A stretch of 11,844 nt of DNA, from the NCBI GenBank assembly GCA_017476305.1, contig JAFVAA010000806.1, positions 1-11,844 on the forward strand. Reading direction: 5' to 3'. The translations under genes and the position numbers were made by a program. Positions 6,524 to 11,844 of the stretch are shown here, one piece after another. How positions within the stretch are numbered: position 1 is the stretch's first letter; each line of letters begins with the position of its first letter. The DNA is from Lachnospiraceae bacterium. Its GTDB lineage: Bacteria; Bacillota; Clostridia; Lachnospirales; Lachnospiraceae. Below the pieces are notes generated by a model. The model had not been told where the DNA came from and searched no databases. It worked only from the letters and a program-made list of their open reading frames with translations.

Positions 6524-7909
6524 TTACGAATCCTTTGCTGCTTCAAAAACCCTGTCCGTATTTGCCAAAATGAGTGCCACTTCCCCCACCGTAATGTCAT
6601 ACGGTCTGTTCGCACCGGTCAGAATGCCTGTCTTTTCGGCAAATGCCACCGCCACACGTTCCCCCGGATATTCCCCTGTGTCATCCTTAAGGTCTGACCA
6701 GTCGGCAACCATCTTAGCATCGTGTACCTTTACCGCCGTATAGACCATCGTATCCCGTCTGACAGTCTGCCCGTCATCCAGATCCCATGGAAAGAAATAG
6801 GCTTCTCCCTCTTCCGGAAGTTCCCCTTCCTCCTGACAGGCATACACATATTCTTTATCGAATCCATAAAGCTCCATGAGTGCTTTTCGAACAAAACCCA
6901 TCGTCGCATGCTCCTCCAGCGAAGAATCAAAAAGCTCTGTTTTATATTTATCCTTCATATAGCGAACCGCATCCTGAATCCGCTCTTTATCATTTAAGGC
7001 ACCGGGAATCGAGGTATCTGTAAATGGGTCATAAGTAATATACTGATAAAGCTTTCTCCCGCCAAAAGAAACCAGACAGACCATAAGTAAAATGACTCCG
7101 CTGATTTTCAATTTTTTTAACAGCTGTGCCCTTGGATTGGCAGATACAAGAGCTCTGCGCACCTGCGAAATATCCGAAAAACGCTCTTTTGGTGAAAAAG
7201 CAGTACATTTATCTATGATTTTTCCTAATGGACGGTAAACACGAATATTTTTATTCTCCTTTGTACTCCCGGTCAGCAGATACCGTAAAAGGACACCAAA
7301 GGAATAGATATCCGTCCTCGTATCCGTTTGTGAAAAACCGTACTGCTCCGGCGGCGCATATGCGACTGTTCCAAAAAAATAAGTGTCTGTATCATTTTCA
7401 CTCCGAAAAATACGTGCAATATCAAAATCAATCAACGCAATTTCCCCATCCGGCTTTACGATGATATTCTGTGGCTTAATATCCCTGTGGATGACAGGAT
7501 TCTTTCTGTGATGTAGTATTTCTAAAATATCACAAAGCCTGATACAGATTCTGGTAATTTCATCCGATGACAATTCATTTTCCATCGCGTAGCGGTCCAA
7601 AGAGATCCCATCAATATATTCCCGTACTGTTACCAGCACATTTTCATTTTCAAATACTGCAATCTGTTTTGGTAAATGAACAGACTGTAATTCACTAAGA
7701 ATTTGTTTTTCTCCTGTCTGCTTCCAAATCTCCACATCATAGCATTTGGCAATAAACATCTGACCGGTCTGATTTTGTACCAGAAACGTATCCACACCAT
7801 TTCGCTCTGACAGACATTCCATCATCGTATATTCTCCCAGAAAATCCGCCGGATAATGTGAAGTGGCATCTGCATTTTCAAATGCGATTAAAAAATCCTC
7901 AAGCTTCAA
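6524..7909 (-). CDS. Membrane Ser/Thr protein kinase with SLH-like extracytoplasmic domain
   Basis: Hanks-type kinase of 461 residues. The cytoplasmic kinase domain occupies about 25-255: K55 in FIAK, H141-R-D143, K145, N148, D161-F-D163 (DFD in place of DFG), and activation segment FGTVAYAPPEQYG (179-191). The glycine-rich loop is degenerate (SERNGVDTF). One membrane helix lies at about 269-284. The remaining ~175 residues are outside and contain two stretches resembling S-layer-homology repeats, the clearer running from WSDLK through AFAEKTGILTG to ITVGEVALILANT; PASTA repeats are absent. I place the start at TTG 7909: GGGAGG lies 8 nt upstream, while the longer ATG frame (7999) would overlap the upstream gene by about 100 nt and has no ribosome site. 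The TTG start overlaps that gene by 11 nt, implying translational coupling. Substrates are unknown. Confidence 0.88.
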   Translation of the reverse strand: MKLEDFLIAFENADATSHYPADFLGEYTMMECLSERNGVDTFLVQNQTGQMFIAKCYDVEIWKQTGEKQILSELQSVHLPKQIAVFENENVLVTVREYIDGISLDRYAMENELSSDEITRICIRLCDILEILHHRKNPVIHRDIKPQNIIVKPDGEIALIDFDIARIFRSENDTDTYFFGTVAYAPPEQYGFSQTDTRTDIYSFGVLLRYLLTGSTKENKNIRVYRPLGKIIDKCTAFSPKERFSDISQVRRALVSANPRAQLLKKLKISGVILLMVCLVSFGGRKLYQYITYDPFTDTSIPGALNDKERIQDAVRYMKDKYKTELFDSSLEEHATMGFVRKALMELYGFDKEYVYACQEEGELPEEGEAYFFPWDLDDGQTVRRDTMVYTAVKVHDAKMVADWSDLKDDTGEYPGERVAVAFAEKTGILTGANRPYDITVGEVALILANTDRVFEAAKDS

Positions 7910-8357
7910 ATTTGGCACCTCCCATAAGTGGCAGATGATGCTCATATAAAATCTGCTGTGCCTCCACAACCGTATTATGATGATGCAGACACCATGCAAT
8001 CACTGCATCCCGTTTCACCTTCGGATGCAATGGAGTCTGTCTTGCCACTTTTAAAATCTGCTGCGTATCATCCGGCAAAAGCTCAAACCCAAATGCCAGC
8101 ATAAGGACGGTATCGCGGGACGGATTTCGTGTCCCCGAAAACAGGCGGTGTCCAAATGAGCTTTCAATATTGCTACGTTTGATGACCGTTCCCGGTTTTT
8201 CCTGCCTGACATTACACAATTCATTGATATATTCTGAAAAGTTCGGAAGACTACAGGCATCTCCGTTTTCCTGAAAAAAAGCATCCACAGCAGGTGCCTG
8301 AAACAAACGTGCCCAAAGCTCTCTTGTCGTGATATTTCCTGATTTTTCTTCCATCAT
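7899..8357 (-). CDS. Small helix-turn-helix-like protein paired with the Ser/Thr kinase
   Basis: A 152-residue soluble protein. Residues about 41-105 look like an XRE/lambda-repressor-type five-helix domain: EYINELCNVRQ, TVIKRSNIESSFGHRLFSGTRNPSRDTVLMLAFGF, then DDTQQILKVA. The NPSRD turn and the following PLHPKVKRDAVIAWCLHH helix recur in Firmicute proteins I associate with neighbouring Ser/Thr kinases; that association is recalled, not searched. It may be a transcription factor or a kinase partner. AGGAG sits 7 nt before the first of two consecutive ATG codons. It is the first gene of a two-gene operon with the kinase and shares a 260-bp divergent region with the two-component operon, so binding to the palindromes there is a reasonable guess. 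The HTH fold is likely; its DNA-binding role is uncertain. Confidence 0.8.
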   Translation of the reverse strand: MMEEKSGNITTRELWARLFQAPAVDAFFQENGDACSLPNFSEYINELCNVRQEKPGTVIKRSNIESSFGHRLFSGTRNPSRDTVLMLAFGFELLPDDTQQILKVARQTPLHPKVKRDAVIAWCLHHHNTVVEAQQILYEHHLPLMGGAKFEA

Positions 8358-8441
8358 TCAATTTCTCCTGACAATCCTATTTTGAAATAAACCTAATTCT
8401 TATATTTCTCAACTCACTATTTCCATGCTCATAAATGCTAT

Positions 8442-8471
8442 TCTATATGTTATGCCGTTAACGGAATGTAA
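8442..8471 (-). promoter_or_regulatory. Putative promoter of the HTH/kinase operon
   Basis: On the minus strand TTACAT (8471-8466) and TATAGA (8447-8442) are separated by 18 bp. The expected start near 8435 gives a leader of about 78 nt. The CCGTTAACGG palindrome fills the middle of the spacer, so a protein bound there would block this promoter. Confidence 0.4.
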
Positions 8472-8498
8472 TTCTGTTAACGAGTATAATACATTCCG
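8455..8498. promoter_or_regulatory. Symmetric operator-like region between the two divergent signalling operons
   Basis: Three elements overlap. A perfect 10-bp palindrome CCGTTAACGG occupies 8455-8464. A second GTTAAC (8476-8481) begins 19 bp after the first one (8457-8462). Inverted 9-bp arms CGGAATGTA (8462-8470) and TACATTCCG (8490-8498) bracket the second box with a 19-nt spacer. This density of symmetry is not expected by chance in 44 bp and looks like a repressor or regulator site. The bound protein is not identifiable; the local HTH protein and the response regulator are the obvious candidates. Confidence 0.45.
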
Positions 8499-8535
8499 GA
8501 TTATTTTTCAACAAAATATGATTTTATCTTCCCAT

Positions 8536-8550
8536 ATTTTAATGTAAAAT
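8536..8550 (+). promoter_or_regulatory. AT-rich dyad upstream of the two-component operon
   Basis: ATTTTA (8536-8541) and TAAAAT (8545-8550) form a perfect dyad around ATG, centred about 59 bp before the predicted transcription start of the sensor kinase operon. The position suits an OmpR-family activator, but the sequence is simple and AT-rich, so confidence is low. Confidence 0.2.
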
Positions 8551-8586
8551 CTTTACCGTATCTTAGCCATACACAGAAGGTGATTA

Positions 8587-8595
8587 TGGTATAAT
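8587..8595 (+). promoter_or_regulatory. Extended -10 promoter of the two-component/antiporter operon
   Basis: TGGTATAAT is an extended -10 element. The -35 position (around 8567-8572, CCATAC) is poor. Transcription from about 8602 gives a very short leader containing the ribosome site GGAGGG, 8 nt before ATG 8618. No riboswitch could fit in this leader. Confidence 0.6.
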
Positions 8596-8617
8596 TCGAC
8601 AATGGAGGGTAAAAAAG

Positions 8618-8899
8618 ATGTTCGTAGCATCCATAAAAAAGGGATTCATTAGAGCAAAGGAGCCAGGCATTACCGCCCTGATACTTTTGATGTTTTTTGG
8701 AATTTGTCTTTTGGTGCAGCAGGTTTTAAATATACACCCACTGATACCAATGTTTTTTACATTAGCTGTTTTTCTGGTTTCCAAATATACATCGGGATAT
8801 TTTTTAGGTATTTTTGCTTCCTTAGTGAGTGTACTGGCAGTAAATTATGCGTTTACTTTTCCACATTTCCGTTTCAATTTTACGATTTCAGAAAATTAG
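8618..8899 (+). CDS. KdpD-like sensor kinase, N-terminal membrane part (ends at in-frame TAG)
   Basis: A 93-residue product made of hydrophobic helices: about 18-38 (ITALILLMFFGICLLVQQV), 43-58 (IPMFFTLAVFLVSKY) and 61-79 (YFLGIFASLVSVLAVNYAF), then FPHFRFNFTISEN and a TAG stop. This matches the DUF4118 four-helix membrane domain found before the kinase core in KdpD, but stops before the fourth helix. That helix is encoded directly after the stop in the same frame (ISAIVMLIVTIMTS). The KdpD N-terminal ATP-binding and Usp-like modules are absent, as in the short KdpD-like kinases of Firmicutes. GGAGGG lies 8 nt before the ATG and an extended -10 lies just upstream, so translation clearly starts here. 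This is the front half of one gene spanning 8618-9712. Confidence 0.75.
   Translation: MFVASIKKGFIRAKEPGITALILLMFFGICLLVQQVLNIHPLIPMFFTLAVFLVSKYTSGYFLGIFASLVSVLAVNYAFTFPHFRFNFTISEN
8897..8899 (+). other. In-frame amber (TAG) codon interrupting the sensor kinase
   Basis: Codon 94 of a frame that is otherwise open from 8618 to 9712 (364 codons including this one) is TAG, in the context GAA AAT TAG ATT TCT. It falls between the third and fourth predicted membrane helices. No length change is needed to restore the protein: one base substitution would do it (TTG Leu, TGG Trp, CAG Gln, TAT/TAC Tyr among others). The sequence on both sides keeps family character, so the stop is recent, an error in the sequence, or tolerated by readthrough. 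Confidence 0.9.
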
Positions 8900-8914
8900 A
8901 TTTCTGCCATCGTC

Positions 8915-9712
8915 ATGCTGATTGTCACCATCATGACAAGTACCATGACCACACAAATCAAAAGACATGAACAGAAAAAAAGAGAAATCGAAACGGAACG
9001 TATTCGTGCAGATTTACTCAGGGCGGTTTCACATGATATCCGAACGCCGCTGACTTCCATTTATGGAAGCAGCTCCACACTTTTAGAATGTGCGGATGTA
9101 CTAACAGATGCAAAAAAGGAACAGCTGCTGCAGGGAATTAGGGAAGATGCGGAATGGCTGACAAACATGGTTGGAAATTTGATTTCTGTTACAAAAATCG
9201 AAGACGGCAGATTGAATTTACAGATTGTGGATACCTCTGTAGAGGAATTGATGGATGTCGTCTTAGAAAAATTTAAAAGAAGATACCCGGAGCAGGAGGT
9301 CTTTCTTTCTCTGCCGGATGAATTTGTAAGCATACCGGTTGATCCCATCCTGATAGAGCAGGTGATTTTAAATATATTGGAAAATGCCATGCAGCATGCA
9401 GAAGGCATGAAAACAATCGGAATTACCGTATCCAAATGGGATGACAAGGTCTCTTTTGAAATCACGGATGATGGCTGTGGAATACCAGAAAATATCAGAC
9501 AGAAGCTTTTCAGCGAAATCATAGAAAAGAAAAACCCGGCAGCCGGTCAAAAAAAACCAATTGATGGAAAACGATACAATATGGGACTTGGAATGTATGT
9601 GTGCTCCGCGATCATCAAGGCACATCAGGGAGAATTTTTTGTAAAAAATCTGCTTCCAAAGGGCTGTAGTTTTCAGTTTCTACTAAAGACGGAGGGGGAA
9701 AATGGCAAATAA
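8915..9712 (+). CDS. KdpD-like sensor histidine kinase, catalytic part
   Basis: A 265-residue stretch carrying the full kinase core. Residues 1-13 are the end of a membrane helix, followed by a basic/charged linker. The dimerisation/phosphoacceptor region has H40 in SHDIRTPLTSIYGSSSTLLE, the KdpD-type H-box. N157 lies in the N-box (ILNILENAMQHAE). The G1 box is D186-G-C-G and the G2 box is MGLGM at 223-227. All ATP-binding motifs look intact. The frame is the same as the membrane part upstream. ATG 8915 is only the first ATG after the stop; no Shine-Dalgarno precedes it, so independent initiation is unlikely, though reinitiation 15 nt after the stop is possible. The 3' end overlaps the response-regulator start by 11 nt. 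Predicted partner: the KdpE-like regulator that follows. Confidence 0.85.
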   Translation: MLIVTIMTSTMTTQIKRHEQKKREIETERIRADLLRAVSHDIRTPLTSIYGSSSTLLECADVLTDAKKEQLLQGIREDAEWLTNMVGNLISVTKIEDGRLNLQIVDTSVEELMDVVLEKFKRRYPEQEVFLSLPDEFVSIPVDPILIEQVILNILENAMQHAEGMKTIGITVSKWDDKVSFEITDDGCGIPENIRQKLFSEIIEKKNPAAGQKKPIDGKRYNMGLGMYVCSAIIKAHQGEFFVKNLLPKGCSFQFLLKTEGENGK

Positions 9713-10391
9713 ATATAGAATTTTAATTATTGAAGATGAAATCAACATCGTAAATTTTATCAAGGTAAAACTGGAGGCAAATGGATATCAGACCATTTCT
9801 GCAAACGGAATGAGAGATGGAATCATGATGCTCACATCCCATTGTCCGGATTTAGTCATATTGGATTTAGGACTTCCCGATGCAGATGGAATGGAAGTAA
9901 TACAGATAATTCGTAAGCATTCACTGCTTCCCATCATCGTTCTTTCTGCCCGTAGCGGAGAAATGGACAAGGTACAGGCGCTTGACCAGGGTGCAAATGA
10001 TTATATGACGAAACCGTTTGGAACGGAGGAGCTTTTAGCAAGAATACGTTCTGTCTTCCGAAACCAGATTCTTATGAACTCTGTAAATAAAAGCGAGCAG
10101 TACATATCTGGAAAATTAAGTATCGATTTTGCTGCCAGACAGGTTTTTATGGGGGAAGAAGAAATTCATCTGACACGGACGGAATTTAGTATTTTGGCTC
10201 TGCTTGCAAAAAACTCAGGCAAACTTTTAAGCTATGATGAAATTATCCGGCAGGTATGGTTTTTATCGGACGATGGAAGTATTAAAAAATTACAGGTGAA
10301 TATGGCAAATATCCGGAAAAAATTAGGAGAAACCCCGGGAGCGAATCTATATATTTTTAATGAATTAGGGGTGGGCTACCGTATGGAATAA
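9702..10391 (+). CDS. KdpE-like OmpR-family response regulator
   Basis: A 229-residue two-domain regulator. The receiver domain (about 5-118) has the acidic pair E11-D12, phosphoacceptor D55 (LVILDLGLPDADG), S82 and K104 (YMTKPFG). The winged-helix DNA-binding domain (about 130-228) contains the RTEFSILALLAKNSGKLLSYDEII and QVNMANIRKKLGE helices and ends in the GVGYRM wing. Length and the KPFGTEELLARIR linker fit KdpE. GGAGG lies 6 nt before the ATG inside the end of the kinase gene, and the 11-nt overlap implies translational coupling. Because of the upstream TAG, coupling could also lower expression of this gene. No kdpFABC pump genes are in the window; the adjacent small membrane protein and antiporter genes are the likely cis targets. 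Confidence 0.93.
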   Translation: MANKYRILIIEDEINIVNFIKVKLEANGYQTISANGMRDGIMMLTSHCPDLVILDLGLPDADGMEVIQIIRKHSLLPIIVLSARSGEMDKVQALDQGANDYMTKPFGTEELLARIRSVFRNQILMNSVNKSEQYISGKLSIDFAARQVFMGEEEIHLTRTEFSILALLAKNSGKLLSYDEIIRQVWFLSDDGSIKKLQVNMANIRKKLGETPGANLYIFNELGVGYRME

Positions 10392-10405
10392 AGGAGGAAA
10401 ACTTC

Positions 10406-10552
10406 ATGGAACAGATCATTGCAGGGCTGCTTTTTTTCATTCTCATTTTTGGCGGATGGATCGGATTGTTTGTAAAATGGCTGATTCACAGGAAAAGCCT
10501 TGAAAAAATCCGCTCGAAAAGATATAAAAACATGGTCTCACACAAAGCATGA
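10406..10552 (+). CDS. Small single-pass membrane protein (48 residues)
   Basis: ATG at 10406 has AAGGAGG (10391-10397) 8 nt upstream, starting on the last base of the response-regulator stop. The product begins MEQIIAGLLFFILIFGGWIG, a transmembrane helix over residues 4-23, then a strongly basic tail (KWLIHRKSLEKIRSKRYKN) that would stay in the cytoplasm. I know of no named family. Its place between a KdpDE-like pair and a cation antiporter, with a strong ribosome site, suggests a small accessory or stabilising subunit in the manner of KdpF, though no sequence similarity is claimed. The antiporter start follows 57 nt after its stop without a visible terminator. Confidence 0.72.
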   Translation: MEQIIAGLLFFILIFGGWIGLFVKWLIHRKSLEKIRSKRYKNMVSHKA

Positions 10553-10609
10553 TTTATTACAAACATGGACTATCATGAAAAACACGAAAGCAGGGAGAAG
10601 TAGAATTTT

Positions 10610-11797
10610 ATGGCAGCCAGATATTTATTAGATATTGGATTGATTTTATTTAGCACGAAGCTTTTTGGAATTTTCACCAGAAGATTCTATATGCCGCAGG
10701 TAGTAGGTGCCTTACTTGCAGGACTGCTTCTGGGACCGGGGATGCTTAATCTGATTCGTCAGAGTGATTTTCTGTTACAGACAGCAGAAATCGGTGTCAT
10801 TGTTTTGATGTTCTGTGCAGGGATGGAAACAGATGTCCATGAATTAAAAAAAGCAGGGGTGGCATCTTTTATCATTGCGATGATCGGTGTACTTGTACCT
10901 CTTGCCGGAGGTTTTCTCGTGGCAGTTTTCTTTAATCGCCCCGGGATGATAGAATCCGATGCGAAATGCAGTCTTTTTTTGCAGAACATATTTATCGGGG
11001 TAATTTTGACAGCCACCTCTGTCAGCATCACGGTAGAAACCTTGAAAGAAATAGGAAAACTGAGCACTCATTCCGGCAATACGATTTTAGGAGCCGCTGT
11101 CATAGATGATATCCTTGGAATCATTGCACTTACTGTAATTTCCAGTATGGCAGATGAATCCGTAAAAATCAGTATCACATTACTTAAAATCGTTATTTAT
11201 TTTGTTTTTGTCATGATTGTTATTTTTCTGTTTCGTAAAATATTTGACTTATGGTGCAGTAAATCAGAGGTCGGACTACGGCGATATTCCATTATGGCTT
11301 TGGTCTTTTGTGTACTTATGGCGTATATAGCAGAAGAATACTTCGGGGTAGCAGATATTACCGGTGCCTACATTGCAGGAATCGGTGTTTCTATGACAAA
11401 GAAAGAAGATTATATCGCTTCCAGAATCAATATTTTATCGTATCTGTATTTATCACCGGTATTTTTTGCAAGTATTGGTCTTAAAGTTACTTTGCCGGAG
11501 ATGAGCATGAAAATCGTATGGTTTGCCGTCACCCTTACTCTGGTAGCGATTTTTACAAAAGTAGCCGGATGCGGGATAGGGGCAAAGCTTTGTAAATATA
11601 CCAATCTGCAGGCACTCCGGATTGGTATTGGAATGATTTCAAGAGGAGAGGTGGCACTTATTGTGGCAAGCAAAGGGACGGCGCTGGGATTGATGAGCAG
11701 GCAGCTTATGGGACCGATTATTATTGTGGTCATTATTACAACGATTGCTGCACCGATTCTTCTAAAACTCGTATATCAAAGGGAAGGGGAGGATTGA
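10610..11797 (+). CDS. CPA2-family cation:proton antiporter (Na+/K+:H+ exchanger)
   Basis: A 395-residue integral membrane transporter with about 12 hydrophobic segments, the size of NapA/KefB membrane domains. Family marks are YMPQVVGALLAGLLLGPG (27-44), FCAGMETDVHELKK (68-81), TATSVSITVETLKE (134-147), GAAVIDDILG with the ion-binding pair D166-D167, PVFFASIGLKV, and SRGEVALIVASKG near the end. There is no TrkA-N/TrkA-C regulatory domain, unlike KefB/KefC, and the C-terminus ends soon after the last helix. The nearest ribosome-site match, GGGAG at 10593-10597, is 12 nt from the ATG, longer than usual, so translation may be modest. It is the last complete gene of the two-component operon and a likely target of that system. 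Whether it moves Na+ or K+ cannot be told. The remaining 47 nt hold no terminator. Confidence 0.92.
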   Translation: MAARYLLDIGLILFSTKLFGIFTRRFYMPQVVGALLAGLLLGPGMLNLIRQSDFLLQTAEIGVIVLMFCAGMETDVHELKKAGVASFIIAMIGVLVPLAGGFLVAVFFNRPGMIESDAKCSLFLQNIFIGVILTATSVSITVETLKEIGKLSTHSGNTILGAAVIDDILGIIALTVISSMADESVKISITLLKIVIYFVFVMIVIFLFRKIFDLWCSKSEVGLRRYSIMALVFCVLMAYIAEEYFGVADITGAYIAGIGVSMTKKEDYIASRINILSYLYLSPVFFASIGLKVTLPEMSMKIVWFAVTLTLVAIFTKVAGCGIGAKLCKYTNLQALRIGIGMISRGEVALIVASKGTALGLMSRQLMGPIIIVVIITTIAAPILLKLVYQREGED

Positions 11798-11844
11798 TAA
11801 ACTTCCGGAAACTGTGTTATTCACTCATCATATTACAAATATTC

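Noticed and set aside
8485..8490. TATAAT on the plus strand as a second promoter for the sensor kinase operon
   Set aside because: No -35 or TG extension lies at the right spacing, and it is embedded in the inverted repeat. The TGGTATAAT at 8587-8595 is better placed.
8596..8617. c-di-AMP (ydaO) riboswitch ahead of the ion-transport operon
   Set aside because: The predicted leader is under 20 nt and the upstream DNA shows none of the conserved ydaO core.
8897..8899. TAG as a pyrrolysine or other recoded codon
   Set aside because: Pyrrolysine is known mainly in methylamine methyltransferases. Nothing in the window suggests that machinery, and the position in a membrane segment makes a functional Pyl unlikely. 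Only a genome search could revive this.
9061..9522. 153-codon minus-strand open frame opposite the histidine kinase
   Set aside because: It is the antisense shadow of a conserved kinase core, has no ribosome site, and its Ser/Cys-rich translation is typical of reverse-frame artefacts.
10565..10603. Twelve-codon ORF just before the antiporter, in its frame and ending in TAG
   Set aside because: It has no ribosome site, its composition is unremarkable, and it only overlaps the spacer carrying the antiporter's GGGAG.
1..11844. CRISPR array, insertion sequence, tRNA or rRNA
   Set aside because: No regularly spaced repeats, transposase frames, terminal inverted repeats or RNA gene signatures were seen on either strand.

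Overview
The window looks like a chromosomal segment of a Clostridia-type Firmicute, most likely a gut Lachnospiraceae relative. The base composition is AT-biased, nearly every gene has an AGGAGG-type ribosome binding site, and several promoters are extended -10 boxes (TGnTATAAT) with poor -35 boxes. The gene types also fit this group: a CUT1 sugar transporter with a divergent AraC regulator, a secreted protein with a lysine-rich tail, and a KdpD-like kinase lacking the KdpD N-terminal module. The assignment is inference from gene style, not from a marker gene.

Layout. Positions 1-2204 (minus strand) hold the solute-binding lipoprotein and first permease of a sugar ABC importer; the permease runs off the left edge. 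An AraC-family regulator (2445-3302, plus) is divergent from it and probably controls it. A maltose/galactoside-type O-acetyltransferase (3306-3956, minus) converges on the regulator with a 3-nt gap. A secreted 689-704-residue protein of unknown function follows (minus, to 4240). It has two well-placed start sites and a structured leader. An intrinsic terminator at 6455-6482 separates it from a two-gene minus-strand operon. That operon encodes a small helix-turn-helix-like protein (7899-8357) and a membrane Ser/Thr protein kinase (6524-7909), whose extracytoplasmic part resembles degenerate S-layer-homology repeats.

The right third is a plus-strand operon: a KdpD-like sensor histidine kinase, a KdpE-like response regulator, a 48-residue single-pass membrane protein, and a CPA2-type cation:proton antiporter. 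The kinase frame is continuous from 8618 to 9712 except for one in-frame TAG at 8897-8899. That codon separates its membrane domain (93 residues) from its catalytic part. No ribosome binding site precedes the second half, so this is a nonsense mutation, a sequencing error, or an unusual recoding or reinitiation event.

The 260-bp region between the two divergent signalling operons is rich in symmetry (CCGTTAACGG, a second GTTAAC 19 bp away, and 9-bp inverted arms). It is the best candidate regulatory site in the window. Working model: sugar uptake with local AraC control on the left, and a cell-envelope or ion-homeostasis signalling cluster on the right, where a Ser/Thr kinase module and a K+/Na+-type two-component system share a control region.
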